Position numbers and translations under genes: made by a program. The notes below the pieces were generated by a model. The model was not told where the DNA came from, ran no database searches, and was given only the letters and a program-made list of their open reading frames with translations. Below are positions 54,870-63,398 of a stretch of 64,000 bases of DNA, one piece after another; the first letter of the stretch is position 1, and every line of letters begins with the position of its first letter. The stretch comes from Flavobacterium sp. CF136 (GTDB taxonomy: Bacteria; Bacteroidota; Bacteroidia; Flavobacteriales; Flavobacteriaceae): assembly GCF_000282055.1 (NCBI RefSeq), contig NZ_AKJZ01000008.1, positions 1-64,000 on the forward strand. Direction: 5' to 3'.

Positions 54870-55205
54870 CTAACCTATTCGTAATCCGTTTTCTATTTTA
54901 AAATCGGGAGCTAATAAAATAACGTCTCCCTCTTGGCCTACGGCGCCAAGGACCAGACATTCGCTCATGAATTTACCTATTTGCTTTTTAGGAAAATTAA
55001 CAACGGCTACAATTTGTCTGTTTAATAAATCTTCTTTTGAATAACGTCTGGTAATTTGTGCCGAAGATTTTCGGACACCTATTTCTGTTCCAAAATCAAT
55101 CGTAAGCTGATAAGCAGGTTTTCTTGCTTCTGGAAAATCACTTACTTCAACTATAGTTCCAACACGCATGTCGACTTTTTCAAATTCGCTCCAGGTTAAA
55201 TCCAT
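54870..55205 (-). CDS. CsaA-like tRNA-binding-domain protein
   Basis: A 111-residue stand-alone OB-fold tRNA-binding domain: FEKVDMRVGTIVEVSDFPEARKPAY-type start (read in parts), SSAQITRRYSKEDL and IGKFMSECLVLGA. This is the CsaA form, proposed to bind tRNA or assist export as a chaperone; the in vivo role is not settled. Single-gene unit. Confidence 0.88.
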   Translation of the reverse strand: MDLTWSEFEKVDMRVGTIVEVSDFPEARKPAYQLTIDFGTEIGVRKSSAQITRRYSKEDLLNRQIVAVVNFPKKQIGKFMSECLVLGAVGQEGDVILLAPDFKIENGLRIG

Positions 55206-55330
55206 ATTCTTTTAAATTCTTTACTTTTTACAAACCTATTAATTTTGTAATTATTACTCCTAATTCTATAATTATTTTTTTAGTGTATCCTTTAATTTTA
55301 TAGATTAAGTTAACGCTAAAAAAATACAAA

Positions 55331-56224
55331 ATGGAAAATAATTTAATAAACACCTTTGAAGCTATCAGTGAATCAGATTTTGATGTCCTGCAGCAAAATA
55401 CAGATAAGTACGTTGAAACTGCTCAAAACGTAAAACTATACGTAAAAGATTATGGTAAAGGAAAACCGGTAATCCTGATTCATGGATGGCCGCTTTCTAA
55501 TGAAATGTGGGAATATCAAATACAATTTTTAGTGCAGAATAATTTTAGGGTAATTGCTTACGACCGCCGTGGTTTTGGTAAATCATCACAACCCTGGGAT
55601 GGTTATGATTATGATACTCTGACAGATGATTTAAGTGAAATTATTAATCAGCTACAGTTAGAAAATGTAACGCTTGTAGGTTTTTCTATGGGTGGTGGTG
55701 AAGTAGTTCGTTATTTTAGCCGTCATAACGGAAAAGGGGTTACAAAAGCAGCCTTAATTTCGTCAATTATTCCTTTTTTATTAAAAACCGATGATAATCC
55801 TGATGGACATCCCAGAGAAAAAAGTGAAATAACTGCAGCTGCTATCAAAGAAGACCGAATAGGATTTGTAGATAATTTTGGAAAAACGTTTTTCGGTATA
55901 AATATCATCAATAAACCATTAAGTACTCCTTTATTGGAATATTACAGAATGTTATGCTCTTTTGCTTCTCCGCGTGCAACATTAAAATGTGCCGAATCTT
56001 TTTCGAATACCGATTTTAGAGACGAACTTCATACAATAAAAGTCCCTACCTTAATTATTCATGGAGATGATGATAAAATAGTTCCGATTGGGCTTACTTC
56101 ACAAAAAGCATCCGAGTCAATTAAGAACAATACCTATATTGTTTATGAAGGCGCTCCACACGGATTATTTTATACTGAAAGAGAACGACTAAATGAAGAT
56201 TTACTTGATTTTTTAAATTCATAA
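55331..56224 (+). CDS. Alpha/beta hydrolase, non-heme haloperoxidase-like
   Basis: A 297-residue enzyme with an extra N-terminal ~25 residues before the hydrolase core. VILIHGWPLSNEMWEYQ gives the oxyanion HG motif, GFSMGGGEV the nucleophile Ser, HGDDDKIVP the Asp and GAPHGLF the His. The pattern fits the perhydrolase/non-heme chloroperoxidase branch; many members are esterases. Stand-alone gene with a good terminator. Confidence 0.82.
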   Translation: MENNLINTFEAISESDFDVLQQNTDKYVETAQNVKLYVKDYGKGKPVILIHGWPLSNEMWEYQIQFLVQNNFRVIAYDRRGFGKSSQPWDGYDYDTLTDDLSEIINQLQLENVTLVGFSMGGGEVVRYFSRHNGKGVTKAALISSIIPFLLKTDDNPDGHPREKSEITAAAIKEDRIGFVDNFGKTFFGINIINKPLSTPLLEYYRMLCSFASPRATLKCAESFSNTDFRDELHTIKVPTLIIHGDDDKIVPIGLTSQKASESIKNNTYIVYEGAPHGLFYTERERLNEDLLDFLNS

Positions 56225-56229
56225 CTAAT

Positions 56230-56279
56230 ATATCCAAAGAGCCGGCTATTTAAAATAAACGCCTCTTTGGATATTTTTT
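56230..56279 (+). terminator. Terminator after the haloperoxidase-like gene
   Basis: Perfect 12-bp stem ATATCCAAAGAG / CTCTTTGGATAT, 21-nt loop, then TTTTT. Confidence 0.7.
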
Positions 56280-56338
56280 ATCCTTGTGCTCTTTCTTTTA
56301 AGAATTTAAAGATTATTTTTGAATAAAGATTCTAAAAA

Positions 56339-56893
56339 ATGGCACAAACTCCTTCAAATATGTTACCTCTTGGAACTATTGCTCCAGAGTTCAGACTTAA
56401 AGACACGAATTCTAACTATGACTATACGTTTGAAGATTTAAAAGGATCGAAAGGAACTCTTGTCATTTTTATGTGCAACCATTGTCCATTTGTGCTTCAT
56501 GTCATCAATGAAATTGTTATGATTGCAAATGATTATCGGGTCCAAGGGCTTGGTGTAATTGCAATTTCAAGTAATGATATTGAAAAGTTTCCGCAGGATT
56601 CTCCGGAAATGATGACCGAATTTGCTTTTAAGAACAAAATAGATTTTCCGTATTTATTTGACGAAAGTCAGGAAGTTGCCAAAGCATATGATGCTGCCTG
56701 TACCCCTGATTTTTATTTATTTGATAATCGAAATCGTTTATTTTACCGTGGACAATTGGATGATTCGAGACCTAATAATGGAATTCCGTTAAGCGGAAGT
56801 GATTTACGAAGTGCTATTGATGCCCTGATTTATAACAGAAGTCTCAAAAACCCTCAAAAACCAAGTATTGGTTGTAATATCAAGTGGAAGTAA
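56339..56893 (+). CDS. Thioredoxin-like redoxin family protein
   Basis: A 184-residue cytoplasmic AhpC/TSA-type protein. GTLVIFMCNHCPFVLHV gives a CxxC active site (Cys-Asn-His-Cys); APEFRLKDTNSN and the C-terminal PQKPSIGCNIKWK are typical of the thioredoxin-like family with the Gly-Cys-Ser/Asn-Ile-Lys-Trp tail. It is probably a reductase or peroxidase; exact substrate unknown. Confidence 0.82.
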   Translation: MAQTPSNMLPLGTIAPEFRLKDTNSNYDYTFEDLKGSKGTLVIFMCNHCPFVLHVINEIVMIANDYRVQGLGVIAISSNDIEKFPQDSPEMMTEFAFKNKIDFPYLFDESQEVAKAYDAACTPDFYLFDNRNRLFYRGQLDDSRPNNGIPLSGSDLRSAIDALIYNRSLKNPQKPSIGCNIKWK

Positions 56894-56895
56894 AA

Positions 56896-56950
56896 CACGA
56901 ATTTCACCAATTTACACTAAATAGCTTCGTGCAAATTGATGAAATTTGTG
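56896..56950. terminator. Inverted repeat of the CACGAATTTCACCAATT family
   Basis: 22-nt arms (56896-56917 and 56929-56950) with three mismatches and an 11-nt loop lie between convergent genes, starting 3 bp after the thioredoxin-like stop, and are followed by TTTTTTT. Related to the elements at 26833 and 46787. Confidence 0.55.
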
Positions 56951-56968
56951 ATTGTATTTTTTTACTTT

Positions 56969-57274
56969 TTATAATTGCGAATGAATATAATCCGTAATCG
57001 AGGCCATCTGAACATCATCCAGCTTCGCTTTTTTCTGCATCTTTACCAAAATTGGGTGCCATTCTTCCTGTGTAAATTTTTTCGGCTCGAATAATTTGTG
57101 GCATTTTGCACAATTGTTAGAATACAGGCTCTGACCTTCTGCTAATTCAGGCGTCAAAGCCTCAGCTTTTACAGTTTCAGCTGGCTGTGCTGCAGCAACT
57201 GGAGTGTTTTTTTGTGTACCGCAGGAAACCATAAACACGATTACTGCTGCAAGGGTAAAAAATTTATATTTCAT
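56969..57274 (-). CDS. Small cytochrome c lipoprotein
   Basis: A 101-residue lipoprotein (lipobox VFMVSC near residues 13-18) with an Ala/Pro/Glu-rich linker and a class-I-like cytochrome c domain: haem motif NNCAKCHKLF (CAKCH) and a candidate distal Met within KMQKKAKLDDVQM. It probably carries electrons at the outer face of the inner membrane or at the outer membrane. No partner oxidase is adjacent. Confidence 0.82.
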   Translation of the reverse strand: MKYKFFTLAAVIVFMVSCGTQKNTPVAAAQPAETVKAEALTPELAEGQSLYSNNCAKCHKLFEPKKFTQEEWHPILVKMQKKAKLDDVQMASITDYIHSQL

Positions 57275-57295
57275 TGACTATGTTTTTTAAGTAAA

Positions 57296-57331
57296 TATAA
57301 AAAAAATCCCATTCGTCAAGCGAATGGGATT
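57296..57331 (-). terminator. Terminator of the cyclophilin-FKBP gene
   Basis: Perfect 11-bp stem AATCCCATTCG / CGAATGGGATT with a 5-nt loop; on the minus strand it is followed by eight T. Confidence 0.8.
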
Positions 57332-57366
57332 CATTATTAAGATTAATTTAAAACTAATCTAATTAC

Positions 57367-58299
57367 TTATTTTACGTCCATTAATTCAACGTCAAAAATC
57401 AAAGTTGCATTTGGTGGAATAACTCCTCCTGCACCAGCTGCGCCATAAGCTAAATCAGATGGAATTACAAAACGGGCTTTGTCTCCTACCTGCAATAAAG
57501 CGATACCTTCATCCCAGCCTTCGATAACCTGACCTTGTCCTAATCTGAACTCGATTGGTTTTTTGCGTGGGTAAGATGAATCAAAAACTTTTCCTGTTTC
57601 TAAAGATCCTTCGTAATGTACCGAAACCGTTTTACCTGCCTCAGCTTTTTTACCATCTCCTTTTTGAATCATTTTATAACGTAAACCACTATCCGTTTTA
57701 TCAAAACCAGCAGCCAATTGTTCCATTTTTGCTTCAGATTCTGCTTTTAAAGCTGCATCACGTTTAAGTCGGGCACCTTTTAAAGCGATGAAAGCTTCAA
57801 TAGCATTCCATTTCTCTGCTTCTTCTCCAACTCTGATGATTTCTACCGTTTCAAGAGCATCACCCTGAGCAACAGCATCAACAACATCCTGACCTTCGAT
57901 AACATGTCCAAAAACAGTATGCTTACCGTCTAACCATGAAGTTGGAACGTGTGTGATGTAAAATTGAGAACCATTAGTTGCAGGACCTGAATTTGCCATT
58001 GCCAAAACTCCCGGACGATCGTGTTTTAAACTTGGGTGAAATTCGTCATCAAATTTATAACCAGGATCTCCTGTTCCTGTTCCCTTAGGACAACCTCCCT
58101 GAATCATAAAATCAGGAATTACTCTGTGAAATGTTAATCCATCATAGAATTTATTCCCTTGAGGCTTTACTTTATTTTCCATATTTCCTTCTGCAAGAGC
58201 TACAAAATTCCCTACGGTACCAGGAGCTAAATCATGCGCAAGTTTTACTAAAATCGAACCTTTACTTGTGTTGAATTTAGCGTATATTCCGTTTTCCAT
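57367..58299 (-). CDS. Fused cyclophilin-FKBP peptidylprolyl isomerase
   Basis: A 310-residue cytoplasmic protein with two different proline-isomerase folds. Residues 1-165 are a cyclophilin (FHRVIPDFMIQGG, GSQFYITHV, LDGKHTVFGHV); a linker (about 165-200) follows; residues 205-310 are an FKBP (VSVHYEGSLETGKVFDSS, GQVIEGWDEGIALL, YGAAGAGGVIPPNATLIF). A TTG at 58326 would add nine residues; the ATG at 58299 matches the cyclophilin start. It should speed proline isomerisation during folding with two drug-binding types in one chain. Confidence 0.9.
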   Translation of the reverse strand: MENGIYAKFNTSKGSILVKLAHDLAPGTVGNFVALAEGNMENKVKPQGNKFYDGLTFHRVIPDFMIQGGCPKGTGTGDPGYKFDDEFHPSLKHDRPGVLAMANSGPATNGSQFYITHVPTSWLDGKHTVFGHVIEGQDVVDAVAQGDALETVEIIRVGEEAEKWNAIEAFIALKGARLKRDAALKAESEAKMEQLAAGFDKTDSGLRYKMIQKGDGKKAEAGKTVSVHYEGSLETGKVFDSSYPRKKPIEFRLGQGQVIEGWDEGIALLQVGDKARFVIPSDLAYGAAGAGGVIPPNATLIFDVELMDVK

Positions 58300-58523
58300 T
58301 GTTGTTATTTTTAATTTTGAATGCAAATTTACGAATTAATTTTATATCAATTTGTGCTTTCTATTTTTTAGGATTTGATTTGTAAGTAAGTCTGGAGACT
58401 AATAATGATAATAGTACAAAACTACACATCCGATAGTTACCGCTTGCCATTATTCAGGTTTCTACAGTAATAATCCATAGGCAGAACCTGCAATTACACT
58501 TTCTATTGAAAAAAGGACATTTA

Positions 58524-58871
58524 TTATTTCATAAAGTCTTCCCGCATCGGGCTAAAAACATCTATGAGCATTCCTTCTTCTACACATAAAACTCCATGAA
58601 TTGCATGTGGAGGAATGTAAAAACTATCTCCTTCTTTCAGCATTTTTGTAACTCCGTTTATAGTAACATCAAATTTCCCTTTTGCCACATACGTAACCTG
58701 AGTATGATAATGCTCATGCAAAGTACCAATAGCTCCGGTTTCAAAATAGACATTGACTAACATTGCGCGATTATCAAAAGCTAAAATTTTACGTTTTATA
58801 CCTTCACCTACAATTTCCCACTCTATTTCTTCTGCAAAAAGAAACTCATTACTTGTAACAGAACTTTCCAT
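58524..58871 (-). CDS. Cupin-domain protein
   Basis: A 115-residue single cupin. Motif 1 LHEHYHTQVTYVAKG and motif 2 FYIPPHAIHGV supply the metal-binding His residues. Small cupins of this kind act as isomerases, dioxygenases or sugar-binding proteins; the reaction is not readable. It is the most downstream gene of a minus-strand group with a flavin reductase and a racemase. Confidence 0.78.
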   Translation of the reverse strand: MESSVTSNEFLFAEEIEWEIVGEGIKRKILAFDNRAMLVNVYFETGAIGTLHEHYHTQVTYVAKGKFDVTINGVTKMLKEGDSFYIPPHAIHGVLCVEEGMLIDVFSPMREDFMK

Positions 58872-58887
58872 ACTTTTTTATTTATTA

Positions 58888-59427
58888 TTAATTTTCAATA
58901 TGTTTTTCAAAATTCCTGATGAATTCCCGAAGATTAAGCAACGTTTTTTCATCAATAATATTCCCTTCATCATCTAATTTACCTCGAATTCCCTGTATCA
59001 AAAGCTGCGTTTTATCATCAAACTTAGCTTCAATCGTTTTCATTATCAGGCTTAATTGCTCATGTCCCTTTTCTCCGGATGCCGAAGCAGTTATCAGACC
59101 TACTTTTTTATTTGAAAAAACTGTTGTCGAAACACACCATTCCAAGGCGTTTTTTAAACTTCCCGGTAAACTGAAAACATATTCCGGCGTACAGATTATT
59201 ACACCATCAGCAGCCAAAATTTTATTTCTGAAAATCGTTACTTCTTCCGGTGGATTTTCGGTATCTAAATCCGGATTAAAGTGCGGAATACTTTCTAAAT
59301 CTTCGAATATTTCAACCTCATACTGACTATTTGTATGTTCAGAAATAAATTTCAGAATTTTAAAATTACTGGAATTCTTTCTTGTACTTCCGGAAACAGC
59401 AATTATTTTTTTCTTATTGTCAGGCAT
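58888..59427 (-). CDS. NAD(P)H-dependent FMN reductase family protein
   Basis: A 179-residue flavodoxin-like reductase. AVSGSTRKNSSN (14-25) binds the FMN phosphate and TPEYVFSLPGSLKNALEW (around 100-117) the flavin ring. It reduces quinones, azo compounds or metals in this family. It lies 9 bp after the racemase stop and 16 bp before the cupin gene, probably one operon. Confidence 0.82.
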   Translation of the reverse strand: MPDNKKKIIAVSGSTRKNSSNFKILKFISEHTNSQYEVEIFEDLESIPHFNPDLDTENPPEEVTIFRNKILAADGVIICTPEYVFSLPGSLKNALEWCVSTTVFSNKKVGLITASASGEKGHEQLSLIMKTIEAKFDDKTQLLIQGIRGKLDDEGNIIDEKTLLNLREFIRNFEKHIEN

Positions 59428-59436
59428 TTCAATTTT

Positions 59437-60135
59437 TTAATCTAATGAAACGGCAAAATTTACCGCTGCTTCCGAATGTATTTTTGTGGTATCAAAAACC
59501 GGGACCGCAACATCTTCCTGACTAATCAACATTGGAATTTCAGTACAGCCCAAAATAATTCCTTCAGCACCATTTTCAATTAATTTTTCAATAATAGAAA
59601 GGTAGGCTCTTTTGGTTTGTTCCTTGATTATTCCCCGTCCTAACTCTTCTTTTAAAGTCTGCTGAATAAAATCTCGTTCTTCTTGAAGAAAAGGAACAAT
59701 TGCTTCTATATTATTTTCTGTAAGTTTTTTGAAATAAAAATCCATCTCCATGGTGAATTTTGTTCCCAACAAACCTACTTTCTTTAATCCTTGTTCATTT
59801 ATTTTGTTTGCTGTAGCTGTTGCAACATGAATAATAGGAAGCTGTATTTCTTTTTCAAGTCTGTCTGAAACTGCATGCGCTGTATTAGCACATAAAACAA
59901 TTGCTTCGGCACCACTTTTTTCTAAACTTTTACAGGCATTTAAAAGCAATTCAAAAGTTGCATCCCAATTGTCATTCGTATTATTTCTCTGAAAATCATC
60001 AAAATTCAAAGAATAAATAATACACTCTGCAAAATTAAGACCTCCTAATTTCTCGTTGATTCCTTCATTTATAAATCGATAATAATCAATTGTCGAAACC
60101 CAGCTGATTCCGCCTACAAGTCCTAGTTTTTTCAT
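59437..60135 (-). CDS. Aspartate/glutamate racemase family protein
   Basis: A 232-residue cofactor-independent racemase. The two catalytic Cys are present: Cys82 in VLCANTAH and Cys197 in ILGCTEI. GLVGGISWVSTIDYY starts the fold. The size matches YgeA/RacX-type amino-acid racemases; substrate (aspartate, glutamate or others) uncertain. Part of the group with the flavin reductase. Confidence 0.85.
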   Translation of the reverse strand: MKKLGLVGGISWVSTIDYYRFINEGINEKLGGLNFAECIIYSLNFDDFQRNNTNDNWDATFELLLNACKSLEKSGAEAIVLCANTAHAVSDRLEKEIQLPIIHVATATANKINEQGLKKVGLLGTKFTMEMDFYFKKLTENNIEAIVPFLQEERDFIQQTLKEELGRGIIKEQTKRAYLSIIEKLIENGAEGIILGCTEIPMLISQEDVAVPVFDTTKIHSEAAVNFAVSLD

Positions 60136-60162
60136 ATTTAGTGTTTCTTAATTCCGAGATTT

Positions 60163-60753
60163 TTATTTTACATTATTTATTATTGCTTTCTGACCGCTTA
60201 TTATCATTTTTACACCATAGCAAATTGTTGAAACTGCACAGCAAATACTAATAATTGCATTAGCCAAATTTACTGTTGTTATTTTTTGAATTATGACATA
60301 CAGCCCGATAATTGCAACTGCAGAAGTCCAGATTCCCATATAATAATCAAATTTTCTTTTGAATAATTTACCTAAAGGGAAAAAGTGAAGCCCGACGATT
60401 AAAGCAAAAAACGGAATAAATAATTCATTATGATTTATGTTTATCAATATATTTTTTGCCAAAAAGATTCCTAATCCTTCCAAACCAAAAATCCACAGAA
60501 ACCGCTTATCTTTTTTATCTTCTTCATCCGTTTTTTCAATAGCAGAATCAGGTAATGCTTTGTAAAATTTTGTAAAACGGACATAAAAAAATAAAAAGCC
60601 TAAAATTACAATCCCAATTAAAACCCCAACAATCCTATTGTCTTTATTCTCTAAATAATATTCGGCAATCAAAGTCCATATTACTGTGTTAATAATCATA
60701 AAAAATAGTCCGCCAATTGCTTTTTCGATCTCTTTTTTTGTGTTTAATTCCAT
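60163..60753 (-). CDS. Six-helix membrane protein, unknown
   Basis: A 196-residue inner-membrane protein with about six hydrophobic segments and a charged loop (TDEEDKKDKRF). No catalytic motif or named family recognised. It sits 27 bp before the racemase gene and 22 bp after the archaemetzincin gene on the same strand. Confidence 0.6.
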   Translation of the reverse strand: MELNTKKEIEKAIGGLFFMIINTVIWTLIAEYYLENKDNRIVGVLIGIVILGFLFFYVRFTKFYKALPDSAIEKTDEEDKKDKRFLWIFGLEGLGIFLAKNILININHNELFIPFFALIVGLHFFPLGKLFKRKFDYYMGIWTSAVAIIGLYVIIQKITTVNLANAIISICCAVSTICYGVKMIISGQKAIINNVK

Positions 60754-60775
60754 TATAATTATTATTTAGTTTTAA

Positions 60776-61642
60776 TTATTTAATACTTACAAGATCATTT
60801 TCCATTAATTGTAATTCTTCAGTCAAATTATTACTTTTAAAATAGTTTGCAAGTCCTGTTAACCTTTTTTTATTGTCGTATTTTATGCCGGAGTTTAATT
60901 TCTTCTGACAGACAGAACATAATCGAATTGAGTTTCTATCCGTTTCTGATAAGCTATTTGTTCCATTCATGACGCAATTAACCTCAACACAATGATGCAA
61001 GCCAAACATATGACCAATTTCGTGCGAGCATATTTTTAATAACCGGGACAGACACAAATTAAAATTGGCTTCCGTTAATTTTCCATCCTGCAACCTATAA
61101 ATCGAGCTTACCCCAACTTTATCTACATAAGACGCCAATCCGAAAACAAAATTCCATTCCGGTTTAGGATACAAATCTATTTCTGTTAATCCCATTAAAG
61201 CAATTCTGTTTAATGGTTTTTCCTTTTTTAAAACACTGTCTAAAATATAACCTGCCAGGAATTGTTCCTGATTTTCATTCCCGATTCTTCTCGCTTGATC
61301 AGGAATAATATCATTTGAGATACTTTCTGAAACTTTAGTTTTTAACTGAAAATATATTTCTAAATATTCTCTGACCAATGCAATCTGTTTGGTTTGCAAA
61401 GCGTCAAAATTACCAATGGGCTTTATATAAATGATGTTAGCTGCGACCGTCGGAATAGCATGTTTTGATTTCATGAACCCCTCAAAACTCTGTCCTTTTT
61501 CTTTATGATCAAATAACCATTCTCCTTCAACCGGTTTAGAAAGTGCAACATCATTATCTTTTATGTTTTCGAAATACTGATTTTCTTTATTTGAATGACA
61601 TGACCAAAGAAGTATAATGACCAAAAGAGACAGTTTTCTCAT
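60776..61642 (-). CDS. Archaemetzincin-like zinc protease, lipoprotein form
   Basis: A 288-residue protein. The zinc site HEIGHMFGLHHC starts at His207, followed by a second Cys, VMN, and a CxxC pair, matching the archaemetzincin pattern (HExxHxxGxxHC, then C, M and CxxC). The N-terminus is a lipoprotein signal (LLWSC). Archaemetzincins are usually cytoplasmic aminopeptidases, so the exported version is notable. An N-terminal ~60-residue region is not part of the core. Substrate unknown. Confidence 0.8.
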   Translation of the reverse strand: MRKLSLLVIILLWSCHSNKENQYFENIKDNDVALSKPVEGEWLFDHKEKGQSFEGFMKSKHAIPTVAANIIYIKPIGNFDALQTKQIALVREYLEIYFQLKTKVSESISNDIIPDQARRIGNENQEQFLAGYILDSVLKKEKPLNRIALMGLTEIDLYPKPEWNFVFGLASYVDKVGVSSIYRLQDGKLTEANFNLCLSRLLKICSHEIGHMFGLHHCVEVNCVMNGTNSLSETDRNSIRLCSVCQKKLNSGIKYDNKKRLTGLANYFKSNNLTEELQLMENDLVSIK

Positions 61643-61648
61643 AAATGC

Positions 61649-62521
61649 TTAAATTAAGTTCTTCGAAATAAAATCACAGCTTGTTTTTATAGACTCAAAA
61701 GAATTTACTGCAAAATTATTCTCCTGTTCTACAAAAAAGTATTTCATTCCCGCAAGTTTTGCTTCTTTAAAAATAGGTTTAAAGTCTATAGAACCTGAAC
61801 CGACTTCTGTATTTAAAACCGGTTTCAGTATATCCATGTCCTTAACATGCCACATTTTAAAGCGCCCCGGGTTTTCTCTAAATAATTGCAGTGGATCTTT
61901 TCCCGAGCGAACAACCCAATATAAATCCATTTCAAAATAAACCAAATCCTGATCGGTTTCTTTTAATAAAATGTTATAGCCAGTGATTCCGTTATAATTT
62001 TCAAATTCAAAATCGTGATTGTGATATGCTAATTTTATATCCGCTTTTTGACACATTCTCCCAGCTTCATTTAATCGGGCAGCAATTTTTTTGTAATCGT
62101 CGATATTACTTCTAAAAGGCGGATCTACCCAGGGAATTGTCAAGTATTTGCTCTTTAAAATTTTCGCGGCATTAATTGCAGCTTCGAGCTCAGTTGTATT
62201 TCCGTCAGCCAAAAAACTGCCAATTCCGTAATGGCCGCTTATTGCTTTTAGATTGTTTTCGTCTAATATTTTCTTTAATTCGATTGCAGATAATCCCCAA
62301 AACTGATCTTTAATCGAAAAACCATATGTTTCAACAGTTGTAAACCCCGCTGAAGCTACTTTTTCTAAAACATCTTTTACATTTTTTGGCAGTTCATCCC
62401 GCAAGGTGTACAATTGCAAACCAATTTCTTTTTTATTCATATTGAAAGCTAATGATGGTAAAGCTAAAACAGAGACAACTGCCAAACCGCTATTTTTTAT
62501 AAAGTTTCGTCTGGAGGTCAT
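61649..62521 (-). CDS. Tat-exported sugar phosphate isomerase/epimerase-like TIM barrel
   Basis: A 290-residue protein with a twin-arginine signal (SRRNFIKNSG, about 1-27). The TIM barrel belongs to the xylose-isomerase-like AP-endonuclease-2 family: IGLQLYTLRDELPK, YHNHDFEFE and MWHVKDMD carry the metal-binding His and Glu/Asp residues. It may act on sugars in the periplasm. Six bp separate it from the archaemetzincin gene. Confidence 0.82.
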   Translation of the reverse strand: MTSRRNFIKNSGLAVVSVLALPSLAFNMNKKEIGLQLYTLRDELPKNVKDVLEKVASAGFTTVETYGFSIKDQFWGLSAIELKKILDENNLKAISGHYGIGSFLADGNTTELEAAINAAKILKSKYLTIPWVDPPFRSNIDDYKKIAARLNEAGRMCQKADIKLAYHNHDFEFENYNGITGYNILLKETDQDLVYFEMDLYWVVRSGKDPLQLFRENPGRFKMWHVKDMDILKPVLNTEVGSGSIDFKPIFKEAKLAGMKYFFVEQENNFAVNSFESIKTSCDFISKNLI

Positions 62522-62555
62522 ATTTTATTTTGGAATTTATACAGTAAATTTAACT

Positions 62556-62765
62556 TTATTTATCAGATTTTGGATCATCAAAATTATCAAAATAAGTAAA
62601 ATCTTTGGTTATTTTTCCGTTTTCAATTGTGAAGATAGTACAAACAGGCAACCTGAGCTTTGAACTGTCTGCAGCAGTTCCTGTTGAAACAAATTTTACA
62701 ATAATATGTTCCTCATCTACAGGATAGATGTTTAACTTTATCGCAAGTACAGAAGGTAAAATTAT
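62556..62765 (-). pseudogene. Truncated NTF2/SnoaL-like gene remnant
   Basis: On the minus strand a 69-codon open stretch (from after an in-frame stop at 62766 to a stop at 62556) has no ATG. Its translation contains NIYPVDEEHIIVKFVS and CTIFTIENGKITKDFTYF, which read like the last two-thirds of an NTF2/SnoaL-type nuclear-transport-factor-2 fold. The 5' end ends 22 bp from the next gene's stop. It looks like a 5'-deleted pseudogene. Confidence 0.6.
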
Positions 62766-62786
62766 TTAATAACCAGATGGGTGTAA

Positions 62787-63152
62787 TTATTTTACACTAA
62801 GCGAACTCGTGCTTATCAATTCACCTGCATTAATTTGCTGGGGTGGAAATACTTGTTTTTCTTTTCGCCATGAAGCAACTCTTCCTTCCGTATTTATATA
62901 AACAAACATATAATTCCAATAGTTTGAACCCGCTATTGTAGAACTATGCTGATTATTTGAATTTGCATAAACTTGATCTGCGTAAATAAGTATTTCACCT
63001 TTTTTATCATTATTTAAGATACGTATTGGCAACCCCCAGCTTTTAATAAAGCTTTGTTCAGTTTTCCCTACCCATGTATCCATCGCTTTTTTTTCTGTTG
63101 AACATGATGCGTGAATAATCAATATAGCGGCTAAGAAAATTATTTTTTTCAT
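62787..63152 (-). CDS. Small lipoprotein, unknown
   Basis: A 121-residue lipoprotein (lipobox IHASC near residues 13-17). The mature part begins AMDTWVGKTEQSFIKSWGLP, the pattern of small bacterial envelope lipoproteins with a single W-G-x-P start, but no family was named. It lies upstream of the NTF2-like remnant. Function unknown. Confidence 0.6.
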   Translation of the reverse strand: MKKIIFLAAILIIHASCSTEKKAMDTWVGKTEQSFIKSWGLPIRILNNDKKGEILIYADQVYANSNNQHSSTIAGSNYWNYMFVYINTEGRVASWRKEKQVFPPQQINAGELISTSSLSVK

Positions 63153-63364
63153 AAAGATTTTATTTACTTATTCTAGATCATTATTTTTCCGAATAAAAGT
63201 AAGAAAAATTTCCATATAATAAAACTAATTTATTGTTTATCAATATATTAATTATTTTTGTTTAAAAAATAAAGCATTATAAAAGCTCCATTTTTATTTT
63301 TAAAACCGATATCTGTTAATCGTCTCCAATTTTTAAATATTTAAATTCTCAAATATTTACTTTG

Positions 63365-63372
63365 TATCTTTG
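63365..63372 (+). promoter_or_regulatory. Candidate -7 box of trmD
   Basis: TATCTTTG matches TAnnTTTG, 26 bp before the trmD ATG. No clear -33 TTG. Confidence 0.35.
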
Positions 63373-63398
63373 CGCTTTACAATTTTGAAGAAAAAAAA

